A stretch of 64,000 nucleotides of DNA, from the NCBI GenBank assembly GCA_977006965.1, contig OZ345378.1, positions 1,302,001-1,366,000 on the forward strand. The letters run 5' to 3'. Below the pieces are notes generated by a model. It was given only the letters and a program-made list of their open reading frames with translations. It was not told where the DNA came from and made no database searches. Source of the stretch: Phymatolithon calcareum (Eukaryota > Rhodophyta > Florideophyceae > Hapalidiales). This document shows, one piece after another, positions 32,901-44,427 of this stretch (position 1 is its first letter; every line of letters begins with the position of its first letter). The translations under genes and the position numbers were made by a program.

Positions 32901-33027
32901 TACCATCTTCATTGGAGCGCGGAGTACTCAGGTAACGGTGCACCGAATTGTGTTGTTCCCGTGCTTGGACGAGCAGTGCAATGCGTTCAGCCAGCACTGG
33001 CTTCAGACTGTGAACAAATGCATTTGA
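29995..33027 (+). CDS. Malectin-repeat secreted protein with C-terminal module
   Basis: The gene is 29995-32626 joined to 32723-33027 (978 residues). The start is the ATG in AACCATGTTC, because it begins a signal peptide (FARLAILLALGLCATAAQ) shared with the gene at 35388. Four malectin-like domains follow: about residues 21-178, 228-385, 423-580 and 615-787. Hallmarks are LN.GGPA, YSADN.GYI, ERYT..AALTYKIPVP, HAESYF and NPLVNAIK. They are joined by Ser/Ala/Pro/Thr linkers; the first linker is a (Ser-Ala) run from a TCCGCC-type microsatellite. Domains 2 and 3 are nearly identical in DNA over a 585-bp period. Residues 805-978 form a different, Cys-containing, beta-rich module that I do not recognise. 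Only this module is split by the intron. The known role of malectin domains is glycan binding; wall or extracellular function is inferred. Confidence 0.9.
32627..32722 (+). other. Intron of the malectin-repeat gene (96 bp)
   Basis: Donor GTAAGAC follows GAT-A, and acceptor TCTGGTACAG follows a T-rich tract. Splicing in phase 1 removes a stop at 32695 and joins VDYND to the FMKFAGGF frame, extending the C-terminal module to a natural end. The length is identical to the intron in VPS23 (96 bp). Confidence 0.8.
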
Positions 33028-35387
33028 GAAGGATCTCTGAAGTCTGCGTGCGAAATACCGGCAGACAGAGAAGCTGCAACCATATAGCTCTATTGTGTAG
33101 ATACTCTAGTCTTGCTAGTAGGGCTGACTAAAGGGTACTAGTGCTAACAAATCTTTTGCAGATACGCATAATTTACGGTTGTGTGCCGTCCAGCTTACGT
33201 CACAATGGACAGAGCTGAATTGTCCGTAACTTCACCACGGCCATGAGTTGCTGTCGCGCCCGCTGCTATGTCGCTGGATGATTGTGGAAAGTGCTTCTTC
33301 CTCTCTCGCGACTGTACGCTCACAACTTGGACGGCGATACTCATGAGGGCCATAGTAGGTCATCTGCGGGGCCACAGGGGAATCGTGTCTCTCGCGCATG
33401 CAGGAGTGCTACGTAAGAGACAGAATCAATCGTCTGAGGTGCTTAAGAGTGATTTTCAACAGAACCCCGCAGTGGGGAAAATGGACCTTGGCGACATACT
33501 TTGGAATCGGTGCTTTGATTGAGCTCGTAGCACTCCAACGAGTACTACTGTACGATCCACGGAAATGAACCAGGAGACTGAATATGAATGCAAAAGACTC
33601 ACTCTGACCCTCACGGGAAGAGAAATTCGAATTAAGGAGATTTTAGGAGAGTAGAGTGTGACCGATACGGAAGACCCTGAGAAGCTGCCCTGTTACTCAA
33701 ATTGAAGTTTTGGGTGCTTTTAAAAGAAAACATCACATATCCCCGCATTCATGCTCCGTTTTTGTATAAGATAGTTGTCCTTCATCTGAGTAATTTAAAG
33801 TGGGAGTTCTTCGGATTTCAGCTTGATGGCTCGGATGCCACACGCTCAAGTCCGGCTGCGAGTCCCTTTGACCACGCAGAGTTCGAGAGCTTCACAGCAA
33901 CAGTTTTGTCGTGTGAGCTGGCACGCTGACAATCGAGCTTAAGTTCCCCATTTCCCTTTTCGTGTGCGTTTGACAAAGTCGACGTCCTAGCCAAGGTCGC
34001 CGACGGAGGACGACACCCACATCTACACGCTTACTTGTCGGTTTGCCCTTCTGGGGGCTTTGCTTCTTTCTTTCCTCAGCTCAAGTCTCTAAAAGGACTG
34101 TACATCGCCCATTTACTATGAGCTACCAAAACCACATTTAAAGTATAAAAGGGGCGGTAGCTCTATTCAAGCTATCCCGCTTTGCTTTACAACTCACTCC
34201 GTAGGCATGCGCGGCCCCTTTTCCGATGGCTTGCAATGGGTCATCGTTGAGCCAATAATTGGGCCAAGACCTTGGACACTAAGATATGACCGGAAGTTCG
34301 CCGGTCATTTCTTTACATTTCTCGGACGTACATCAGGCTCATCTTGACTCGCTTTGGCAGTGCCTCGTTAGGCCACTCGTAATACGTGTTCGATGAGACA
34401 ATTTGTGTGTCAAAGAGATTCCTCAGCGCAGGGATTTCGAATCTTTTGCCCTTAGGTTTCTAGGAGACGCATCAGGCTCTTCGTGCTTCGGCCCGCAAGA
34501 GACACCGGGGGATACACAATTCGTCCGCAGTCATCGCCCACCTCCAACTGTTGTTGTTTTGGACATTAACAGTATTTTACTTCTATGCGTCGTGCGGAGT
34601 CGGCCGAAACACGGCAAGGCGGTCCGCGAGAGCATCGTGTCCCTAGCTATTCTCTTTTAGCATTTTCGATACACAACAAGCAGGACGGTAGTAACGGTCT
34701 CTTCCCGGAAAGGACAGCTACTGTATTTCATTATCGGAAGTGCTCGAGGAGCATATGAATTTCACATTGTGGAACATCAAAGGAATCCTTTCTAAGGAGC
34801 GTGGGAGGGCAACGTAGTCTTCTCCTCGTCCATTCGCCGACACCAAGGAACCTACGTAGAAGATGAAACACTACTGTACAGTATATCACAACCAAGAGCT
34901 TCTGTCATAGATCTCCGTTACATGAGCCCAACTTACAGATAATTGGAAGAGGACCATCTTGAGGGTCAGCGAACTGTCGGTTTTCCATGGGGGAGCAAGG
35001 TAGCATTTTGGCCCGACAATTATTTTGTTTATTTGGGCCCAAATGCTGATGTGCTTCCCCTCTGTGGCAACACTTGTGCGCGAACACATTACATCTGCCA
35101 TTCACCGCCCATACGCCTCATAAATCACGTACAGTAATGCTACCGATTTCGATGCAGTAACAATGCGTGGTTGCTCCGCTACTCTGCTGCTCATCATGAT
35201 GATCATGATCATGAGATTCAAACACAATGTGCGTCCGAAACGACACTCCTCCGAGAAAATCCCTCGTATCTTGCCGATAATCCCGTGTCGCCAGATTTGC
35301 CGAACCCAAGTCCAATTTTACCATAAATGGGAATGGTAACGCCCTTATGTTCGGGAACGCGTTCGGCGCGACAAAGCAATTCCGACC
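33028..35387. other. Intergenic between two malectin genes
   Basis: No gene is supported over 2.36 kb. A strong TATA-type sequence, AGTATAAAAGGGGCGG, lies at 34141-34156. It is followed by CT-rich DNA and no downstream ORF, so it may be a relic promoter or an LTR fragment. A GATCATGATCATGAG palindromic tract lies at about 35199-35214, about 180 bases before the next gene. Confidence 0.4.
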
Positions 35388-37607
35388 ATGTTCGCTTGCG
35401 CCACCCTTCTCCTGACGCTCGGCCTTTGCGCCACGGCCGCCCAACTCCGCATTAACGCAGGTGGCCCTGAAATTCCGGCCATCGGGTGGCGTCGTGACAC
35501 CACTCTTTATCGCAGTCCCAATTCCCGGGGCAATGTCGCAGCTACTGCGGTCACCGCCACCGGTAACTGGGCGCCAGTCTATCAGTCCCACACCTATGCT
35601 CTCAGCGGCGATCTCGAGTTTAAGATCCCTGTAATCGACGGAACATTATCTGTCTTTTTGCTCTTTGCTGAGACATGGTCTGAGGCTGTTGCAGGCACAA
35701 GACAGTTCAGCGTCTCCGTCAACGGAGTTACCATTGTTCCCACTCTTGACGTGTTTGCCAGGGCAAATGGCGCATTCAAATCCGTTTTCATTTCTGCCAA
35801 TGACATCGCTGTTACCGGTGGGTTTGTTAATGTCAAGCTCGGCCGCATTTCGGGCAAGAATAACCCTATGATTTCTGGAATCGTTATCTCTCGTGACGAT
35901 GGCGTTGACCCTGCCGCCTTGGTTGGCAATGAAGGACTTGGTGGCCCTTCTTCTTCGGTAGCCCCCAGCCTCAACCCTTCCGCCTCTCCCGGCCCCACAT
36001 GCACCCAACATTCTTTGAAAATGAACATCGGTGGACCGGCTGTCTCTGGGTACAGTGCTGACAACACGGGTTACATTGAGGGACCATCTGGTGTCACAGC
36101 GGCTGGCGGCTTGAGCACTACACCGCAATATCTCACTGAGCGCTACACCACCGCCGCTGCCTTGACGTATAAGATCCCGGTCCCTGCGGGAACCTACACG
36201 GTCACCACCTATCACGTGGAGTCCTATTTCTCTTCCGTTGGTGAGCGTGTGTTTAATGTGCTCATCAACGGGGAAGTTGTACGATCAAATCTAGATGTGT
36301 ACGCTTCTGCTGGGAACGCTAAGAATGTTGCTATCAAACTGCGCTTCAATGGAATTGTCGCCAAGGATGGCTTCATCACCGTCTCTTACGCAAAAGTTGT
36401 TCAGAATCCTCAGGTCAATGCTTTATCTATCCTCGAGGAATGCTTCCTACCGTCCCCGTCCTACCTTCATCCTCCATCGTCATCTCCAGGCCCAGCTGCC
36501 ACATGTGTCACCGGCCGAGCTCCGGGTATGTTCATGATGAACGTAGGCGGCCCTGGCTTTCCCAGCAACAAATTTGGCGCTGAGAACCTCGACTATATCC
36601 ATGGCCCGAGAGGGTTTGTTTACACCAGCTCGGCCGCCGTGGCCGTTGACGCTGGTTCAAACACAGCCGAACTCTATCTAACTCAACGCTACACGAAGTC
36701 TGAAGCTTTGACCTACAAAATACCCGTCCCAGCCGGTAACTACACGGTAACTACGATGCACGCCGAGACGTACTTTAGAAGCGGTGGGGCACGAGAGTTC
36801 AATATTGATATCAACGGAAGAAGAGTGGAGTATTACCTCGATGTGTTGTTTAAGGTGGGCAGGAATCGTGCTCTTGTTCTGAACTTCCCGAACGTTGCTT
36901 CTTTTCGTGGTGTTATAACCATTTCCTTCAAGAGGCGCTATGAAAATCCGATGGTCAGTGCTATCAAGATCACGGGCGCCGGCGCCGACTCTCTCGCAGT
37001 CGCTGGAGGGTGCTCCGCGGTAATTACGTCGCCTGTGCCGTCCGTCGTTGTGCCCCCGCCTTCTACCCCATGTGACGTGGGAACGGTTGTGACCGGTAAA
37101 GATTTGGATTATTTCAGCATGAACCTAGGCGGACCTGCCGGCGCGAGTTTCGGTGCGGACAATGTGAACTACATTGTCGGTGACCGAGGTGTAAGGAAAA
37201 GAAACAACATACCAAAGTCCCTTCTTGCTTTGTCGGAGGGTATCTTCAGGTCAGAGCGCTACACGCGTGCCGCCGCTCTGACCTACAAAATTCCGATACC
37301 GAGTGGAAACTACATTGTTTCTACGTACCATGCCGAGACGCACTTCAATGCTGCCGGTAAGCGTGTTTTCAATATCGCGATCAACGGGAAAGTTGTGCGC
37401 GCAAACCTTGATATCTTTGCCTCTGTCGGGAAAAATAAGGACTTGACTCTTCATTTCCGGAACATCACATCTATCGACGAGCATATCACGATTTCCTTCA
37501 CGAAGAAGGTTCAGAATCCGACAGTTAATGCTCTTTCGATCTACGGGCCTGGCGCCGACCATGATGCTGTCGGTGGATTTGAGGATGGATCTTGTTTTGC
37601 GTTCTAA
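35388..37607 (+). CDS. Malectin-repeat secreted protein, intronless
   Basis: A single frame of 739 residues starts at the ATG in GACCATGTTC. The signal peptide (FACATLLLTLGLCATAAQ) is almost the same as in the gene at 29995. Four malectin-like domains lie at about residues 19-180, 204-350, 372-540 and 561-735. The first is the divergent, more canonical type (AGGPEIPAIGWRRDT; FAETWSEA; NPMISGIVI). The other three are the NVGGP/NIGGP type with YKIPVPAG and YHAE or MHAE strands. Linkers are shorter and proline-richer (PSPSYLHPPSSSPGP; PVPSVVVPPPSTP). The protein ends soon after the last domain with GGFEDGSCFAF and lacks the extra C-terminal module of its neighbour. A glycan-binding extracellular role is inferred. 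It is on the same strand as the other two malectin genes. Confidence 0.9.
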   Translation: MFACATLLLTLGLCATAAQLRINAGGPEIPAIGWRRDTTLYRSPNSRGNVAATAVTATGNWAPVYQSHTYALSGDLEFKIPVIDGTLSVFLLFAETWSEAVAGTRQFSVSVNGVTIVPTLDVFARANGAFKSVFISANDIAVTGGFVNVKLGRISGKNNPMISGIVISRDDGVDPAALVGNEGLGGPSSSVAPSLNPSASPGPTCTQHSLKMNIGGPAVSGYSADNTGYIEGPSGVTAAGGLSTTPQYLTERYTTAAALTYKIPVPAGTYTVTTYHVESYFSSVGERVFNVLINGEVVRSNLDVYASAGNAKNVAIKLRFNGIVAKDGFITVSYAKVVQNPQVNALSILEECFLPSPSYLHPPSSSPGPAATCVTGRAPGMFMMNVGGPGFPSNKFGAENLDYIHGPRGFVYTSSAAVAVDAGSNTAELYLTQRYTKSEALTYKIPVPAGNYTVTTMHAETYFRSGGAREFNIDINGRRVEYYLDVLFKVGRNRALVLNFPNVASFRGVITISFKRRYENPMVSAIKITGAGADSLAVAGGCSAVITSPVPSVVVPPPSTPCDVGTVVTGKDLDYFSMNLGGPAGASFGADNVNYIVGDRGVRKRNNIPKSLLALSEGIFRSERYTRAAALTYKIPIPSGNYIVSTYHAETHFNAAGKRVFNIAINGKVVRANLDIFASVGKNKDLTLHFRNITSIDEHITISFTKKVQNPTVNALSIYGPGADHDAVGGFEDGSCFAF

Positions 37608-39339
37608 CCACTGACGTCTAATCCGCTACAGTCTCTTTAGAAGTCCATCTGCAACGAAGCGAGCACGAGCTTCGTAACAGTACTCGATTCTCAGAGAAAC
37701 GCTCTCAGAAGCCCTCACGAATTCGCGTGAAGCAAAAAAGTAAAAATGAGCATTAATTTTCGACGTGGTAAGACAGGAGGTGGAGTTCAAGAGAAGCTGC
37801 CAATCTGTTTTTAAAATCCAATGTTCTGAAAGATTCCGAGCTCAAGATCATAGTACCTACCAATACTCGACCTCGCGCATCCTAATAACGAGCAACCAAG
37901 GTGCAGCAGTGCAGCATCCGCCTCCGTTCGCTAGAGCGTATGGAGCAATTGTTTTCTTTTTTGTCCCACCCCAATACCTTTCGCTCTTGTAGACTAGTTT
38001 AGGGAAGCGGAAGTCCAGGGTTTGACCTGGCTGAACTCTGGATGGAGCTCCTCAGATGCGCTGGGTCCGCCCAGAAGCATTATGTTATTTCCTGGCGGTC
38101 TTGACCCGCTGACCGGGCATTACCGACTCTGCGCTAATGGGTTCACTAAAGGTCGTTCTGGTACCAGCAGAGATCGAGATAATGGTAGTATACTATTAAA
38201 TAGTATAGTACCATGCTGTGCAGACGTGCGGAGGAAGTGCTCCATCAGCTCATTAAAACACCCTTTTACTAAAGACAAGACGGACTTGTACTACAAATCT
38301 GAGAATCCGTGTACACAATGTGCCCACATGATGCGAAGCAAACATAGGAACGTACGAGAAACGCCAAGAGTCGTATTCGATTTTTCGTCTGTCTGGTCGG
38401 ACTGTCTCCTTAGAACAGTGCATCGGAAGAATGTGCGTTACACCGTGAATGAACTGTGAGAGAGATTGGTGAAAAGAGTCACATTCGGCCGATGGATGAA
38501 ATTTTGGTTTTAAATCAAGGACCCGCTGTCAAATATGTTCCACTTGAAAGACTTCTCGTTTCACTGCATCCTTGCGCTTGCATTCACCGTACCCCTCTGG
38601 GCAGATTGCCCCTGCTGTTTGAGCCACAGACGTTGGATTGAGCAGATCTTCTCTTTGAGTCTTGTTTCTCCATTCGAGATGTCATTTGTGAGCACTAGAA
38701 CTGCCGTCGCCGTAAAAACTTCGTCGCGCTCTGCAAGTTTCGGATCGCTTGGTTTGTTATTTGGGTTTTGGAAAGCCGTGCAAGAGCCAAAGAGATGGAA
38801 TGATCATGGGTAGCTCATTCTTGTCAGGAGGTTGAGGCTACCTCTTTGCTTTCCTGGTACTAGTTTTGGCAAGCAGTCTTTCCATTTTTTCCTGATTGCA
38901 AGACCGCGCCTAAATTATTGTCGGCTTTGAGCTTTGTGGAGAAAGCTGTTCGTTTCGTTGAGGATCATGAAGTATCATCGAGCGCTTGGGGAGTTCCAGG
39001 CCGTGGTTTCTCTTCTGTTCTTAGCCGCTATGATTTTTGCGTAGTGGTCAGCTTGCCTGAGATAGATCCAGTGCAACACGTGCCCCGGAAACGTACGTGC
39101 TTGAGGGCCTCGGCACCAGCAACGGAATCATCAAGAGATTATAATGCGTTCCGTGATCCTGCTCACAACGTTTAAACAAGCGTTTTGCGCATCTGCCAGA
39201 TCGACTCCTGGCTACTACTACTCTCAACGTTGATAGTCATGTCTATTGAAATTCCAATACTACATTTCCAGTGCAACGTAGAGTTATCTCCGTGTGCGAT
39301 CGCGACTACCACAGAGCTTTTTGCACAGATACTGGAGTT
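37608..39339. other. Intergenic, no supported gene
   Basis: About 1.7 kb lies between the malectin gene and the Copia element. Frames of up to 145 codons are present but show no motif. An imperfect palindrome lies at 38175-38206. The first 150 bases are probably 3' UTR. Confidence 0.4.
38175..38206. repeat. AT-rich imperfect palindrome
   Basis: GGTAGTATACTATT and AATAGTATAGTACC are inverted copies with one mismatch and almost no loop. Confidence 0.65.
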
Positions 39340-39344
39340 GTGAT

Positions 39345-39454
39345 TGTTATGATTCACATCATACCCTAAATGCAACCGCTGGAACGACAGTGCCAGCAGA
39401 TACATAATCGTAGCTTGCAGTAACAGTAAAGAGGTAAGAGACCTAGGGATCACA
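39345..39454 (+). repeat. 5' LTR of the Copia element
   Basis: It begins TGTTATGATTCACATC and ends GATCACA. Compared with the 3' LTR it lacks a 49-bp segment bounded by two 16-bp near-identical repeats, and it differs at one further base (CTAGGGATC versus CTAGTGATC). Confidence 0.88.
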
Positions 39455-39468
39455 GGTTATGGGACCCA
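39455..39468 (+). other. Primer binding site, initiator-tRNA half type
   Basis: Directly after the LTR is GGTTATGGGACCCA. Drosophila copia uses a half molecule of initiator Met tRNA cleaved in the anticodon loop, and its site is complementary to the internal CCCAUAACC part rather than to the tRNA 3' end. GGTTATGGG matches that; there is no TGG start as would be needed for 3'-end priming. Confidence 0.6.
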
Positions 39469-39614
39469 TTTACGCTACCTGCGCACGAACTCTTCATTAG
39501 CTTCCACCTTTCCCCCAACGCATCCCTCGCACAACCAAAACATCCAAACAGCACACACACATCGCACTCTAGCCCCTGAGACGACCCTGCCCAAACGACC
39601 AAGCCCCCAGCACG

Positions 39615-42600
39615 ATGCAAACCAACCAACTCATCCCCATCCCCAAACTCTCCAAACACAACTATAGCCTATGGTTTGACGCCGTCCACATAGCGGCAAC
39701 GGCCAACGGCGTTCAAGAACACATTATTTCTGACCCTGCATATCCGGACGCCACCGATACAACCGCCACGCAAGACTTTTCATCCAAAAGAGCCATTGCG
39801 CAATGTATCATCATGGGAAGCATCCCAACGAATCTACTTCCCGAGCTCGGCCATGACATATACTCCAAAACCCCGTATGCGATTTGTCTGCACGTCAAAA
39901 ACACATTCGATGGATCCAGTCCTGTCGATCACGCACTTCTAGCCGAATCTGCGCGTTCCATCACTCTCGCCAACGACGTGACTATTGAAGACTATGTGAA
40001 TAAGCATACAGAGATGCGCACGCGAATGGTCGCCGCTGCATATCCAAACATCGATGACGAAGTCACCACGGTCATGTTCATGATAGACGGGCTACGTGGG
40101 AACCCCCTGTACACAAATGTCGGTGAACAAATGATAACCAATCCCCCAGGCACCGTGCGCGACTTTTCAAGGACACTTCTGCGCCTCAAGAATTTCCGCC
40201 GTCTGTCAAGCTCACGCCCGCCCCCCATTCCGCCTGTCTTCCAAGCTCCTCCACAACAACAGTTTCAAAATTTCTACCCAATTGCGGCTCGCAGGTCGGC
40301 ATTTATGGACTACAATCAGTGGCAGCGCCCCCATCCTCGTCGAGATCCGTTTCCTCCTCGGCAACAGCCCTATCAACCGCGCCAGATGCTATCGAAGAAC
40401 GTTCCCCGTCCACCGAATTACCCACCTCAGGCGCCTTGGTGTCACTTCCATGCTACATGGCGCCACGATGCATCAGAGTGCCGGCAACTGCGCAGATCAG
40501 GACCACTCCCGAACGCAATGGTCGCCGGTGCCACTCATGCTAGCCCAATGTCTAACTTTTATGATCAATTTCAAACTGCCGGCCAGCAATACACTCCTCA
40601 TGACTTTAATGCATTCTCAACTTACGGCCCTACAGCCCAACAGATACCAGCCTCCGGATTATACGCCAACGTCGCTGAAGGAATGCCGTTTCTGCCTCCC
40701 ACGTTATCATCGGACGATCATGAGGCTTCTGGGCATGCAATTGCAGCTACACAGCCCCAAGTCATTCGAACAAGTGCGAATGTAGATTCTAATGCAAACG
40801 AAAACGATGTAAACGACAGTTCTCATTATCCTCGATCCCTCCACGAGACATGGTACCTCGATTCAGGGTGCTACCCCTCTCATCTATCTGCCCCAGGAAT
40901 CTCCCACAAGAACATCATCCCGCATGATTACACCATCACCGCCAACGGTACCCTCTCACCTATACAGTACATTGGACCCCACACTCTACAAAATCAACGC
41001 ACGAGCCTCACCGTGCCCCAACTGGCGCTGGCCCCATCATTCCCAAAAAACTTGCTCTCCATAAGCCAGCTTTGCGCCAACCACGACGTACTATTTCAGA
41101 AAAGAGCCGCGTACATCATCAGACCCACAAAACCCCCACATCCCAGCCAGATCATAGGCATTGCACCAATGACCGACGGACTTTACTCCCTCAGACTGAA
41201 TACCAATCGAGCCCTGCCCACGTGCAACATATCAACTCTATTTGGACGAACTCGCAAGCCAATATCATCGCACCTCCGCCAACGTCCAGTCCCTCCCGGC
41301 CTATGTGTGCAGAAACCACTTGTATCTACAGCTGTATCACCAGCTCCCCCACAAGCACCACTATCCCTCCGTTTCACGAGTTCCAATGATGACAATCCAG
41401 CTCCGCATCGTCAACAAAACTCCTCCTCTCTTTCTCCGAATGTGTCTAGCCACACACATACACACGAACAAGTGCCTCCACTGCCCGCAGATAGCGAAGC
41501 TATGCGTTGGCACTTAATCATGGCTCATGTACATCCATCAACATTACGTAGTATGGCATCCCGAAATCTCGTCATCGGAATGCCCCCTTCCCTCCCTCCA
41601 CTCTCGGCACCCCTGACTTGCAGTGCCTGCTTTGTGGGCAAACACAGCAAAGCAGCTCACCCTCCACGACCGCACCCAATCCTCCAACCAGGGACATACA
41701 TCTCTTCCGACACATGTGGCCCCGTCACACCGCTCTCCTTGAACGGATTTCAGCACTTTCTAACATTCATTGACCGTGCGTCAAAGTTTTGCATTGTCAA
41801 ACTGATAAAGAGCCGTGCCGAATTGGCAACTCTCATCCCGGCCACACTGAACGAAATAATGACCCACCATAACAGACCAATCCAAGTACTACTGACTGAC
41901 AACGCGAAAGAATACAGCTCCAAGGCTCTCACACTCTACTACGGTCAAGCTGGTATTAGATACTGCAAAACTGTCCCCCATACACCACAAGAGAATTCCG
42001 CTGCAGAGCGCCTCAATCGAACTCTCTTTGAGCGTGCTCGTGCATCGCTTCACGCAGCGCGCCTCCCAAATCCATTCTGGGGCGCCGCGATCTTGGACGC
42101 CGCGGACAAGTACAACAAAACCCTCCATATGACGACAATGAAAGTCCCTCACACTGCTTGGTTTGGAACCAAACCAGATGTATCCAAACTACTTCCTTTC
42201 GGAACTAAGGGGTACGTCGCTCATGTCACATCCAACAAGAAGCGAAAACTGGAAGCGCGATCCCATCCTTGCCGATACCTTCAGATGACGGACGATAACC
42301 ACTACTTGGTGTACAACATAACTCTAGAGCGCATCGTCAAGTGCCGTACTGCAAATTTTTCACAGTACCATCATGATCGTGACCCAACACGCGTCCTTCC
42401 CATCACGGCACATTCACTTCTCGTGACAGCCCCCGCCCAAGCTAAGGGTCACACTACCTCGCTCCTTCCCAGAATTCAAGCCGTGGGATCTGAGTTATCA
42501 ATCCCTGCATGCATTTCCACGCAGGATAAACCAAGTAGCCGGCTACCGAACTCCACCCTGCACGTTTCTAACACTACGCTGGAACAGCCAAGCGAATGTG

Positions 42601-44380
42601 CGCCAGACAACGTACACCGATCAAAAAACACCTTCACGCAACATCCGCTTAGACTCCAGCCCCCGGTCGCACGAAGCACACCACGAGGCGTTCACATCAA
42701 GAGTACTACACGCTATGCCAGCATGCGACCCCACTCCTCGAGCACGCGAGCTCGTTGTGCACTACAGCCAGCTCCATCCCGCATTACTGCCAGCACTCCA
42801 GCTCCTACTACACTTGCACGAGCGCGACTATATCTAGATGCTGCTCAATGGCGTTCCGCGTACAGGGAAGAGCTCGACAAACTTAAAAGTACGACACATT
42901 CGAGCCCCGACCATTAACATCCATCCCCCGCGGCACTCGGATCCTGCCACTAACTACAGATTTCCGATATAAACGTGACGCGCAAAACAATCTCGACAAG
43001 CGCAAAGTCCGAATTGCACTTCGTGGGGACCTCAGTCAACCGTTTTTCCACTACGACCCAGCCGCCCTGGCAACATACGCCCTTGACAAAGCAACGGCCC
43101 GTATAATTTTCAGCATCGCCGCTGCCCAAAATTTATCTCTCCGTCACATCGACATCGAGTCAGCTTTCCTTCACGAGCGTTTGGACCCGGCATACCCAAT
43201 CTATGTCAAAATACCCACCAATTTTGACGGTTCTGATCAGTACTCGTACTCATATGAACGTTTGAAGTCTAACCTCTATGGATCTAAACAAGCAGGTCAC
43301 ACTTACTACAAGGGCATGAAAACCTTCTTGACATCCCATGGCTACAACACTCTTGCGTCCGATAGTTGTGTCCTGACAAAGCATTATCCAAATGGACATT
43401 ATGTACTTATTGGCGTTACCATCGACGACTTTCTCGTTGCTGCGACTAACCCGGCACTTGTTGATGACATCAAGCGTGTGCTGTCGGAGAAATACACTAT
43501 TTCAGACATGGGACCACCCTCCCAATATATAGGTTGGAAGGTCACGCGAAGCCCAGAAGGGATTCACATTTCCCAGCCAGCTGCCATAGAAACCCTGCTC
43601 GAAGAATTCAACATGGAGAACTGCTCACCCTCGCTAACCCCGTACTGTGATGGGCTTCTTTTTGAAGAACGACAACCAGATGAACCTGCACTTGATTCAG
43701 AAAAATACCCATACAGCCGAGGGGTCGGACTGTTACGATACATTGCAGATTGTACGCGCCCTGACATCTTTCACGAGACAAACAGCCTTGCTCGGTACCT
43801 TAAAGAACCCACAATGCGGCATTGGACGCAATTCAAGCGCGTGCTGCGCTACTTGAAAGGGACCATCACATTCGGGATTATGTATACTTGCCATGCCGCT
43901 CCACTCATGTCATACTCAGACTCCGACTTCGGATCCTGTCCAGATACGCGCCGATCTACATCCGCCAGCTTGCATCTTTTAAACTCAGCGCCCATTTCCT
44001 GGAACTCGAAACGCCAAGACACAGTCGCACTTTCGACGGCAGAGGCCGAATACATTGCCGGTTGCCACACAGCACAGCATACGAAGTGGTTGCAACAACT
44101 ACTGTCAGAGATCCTGCCTGCCCACACTCGGCCGACGACCCTGTGTATCGACAACCAAGGTGCGTTGAAAATGGCTCTCGCAAATGGCCCGACGAAACGC
44201 AGCAAATACGTCGACATAAAATACCACTACCTTCGCGAAGCCGTCGCACAAAAAGCAATCGAACTCAAATACACGCCGTCCACAGACATGCTCGCTGATC
44301 CATTTGCAAAAACGCTCAAACCACAGAAGTTCGTTGCGTCAAGATCTCGCATGAATCTCTGCCCAGTCCCATCTCAGTGA
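39615..44380 (+). pseudogene. Copia gag-pol polyprotein with one frameshift
   Basis: The frame from the ATG at 39615 runs to 42917, then coding continues in another frame to 44380. Gag (about residues 1-330) has the SKHNYSLWFDAV start and a C/H finger (CHFHATWRHDASEC, a CHHC variant). Protease has WYLDSGC (about residue 415). Integrase has an HxxxxH...CxxC finger (CSACFVGKH) and the D-D-E core (SSDTCGPV; LLTDNAKEYSS; PHTPQENSAAERLNRTLF). RT begins WRSAYREELDKLK. Just there (about 42889), a run of A is one base short, which moves the frame. Downstream, RYKRD, KRKVRIALRGD, IDIESAFLH, VTIDDFLVA (the YVDD site) and the RNase H blocks SDSDFGSCPDTRRS, STAEAEYIA and IDNQGALKM are intact. One single-base loss thus separates it from a full-length pol. 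Confidence 0.9.
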
Positions 44381-44427
44381 CAGAGGGGCTGTTATGATTC
44401 ACATCAACACAATATGTCACTGAGATG
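44370..44427. repeat. 13-bp inverted repeat across the PPT/3' LTR border
   Basis: CATCTCAGTGACA (44370-44382) pairs exactly with TGTCACTGAGATG (44415-44427). The purine tract CAGAGGGGC and the first bases of the 3' LTR are in the loop. Confidence 0.75.

Noticed and set aside
34120-34210. TATAAAAGG followed by CT-rich DNA as a gene promoter
   Set aside because: No coding region follows within a reasonable distance. It could be an LTR relic, and no paired LTR was found.
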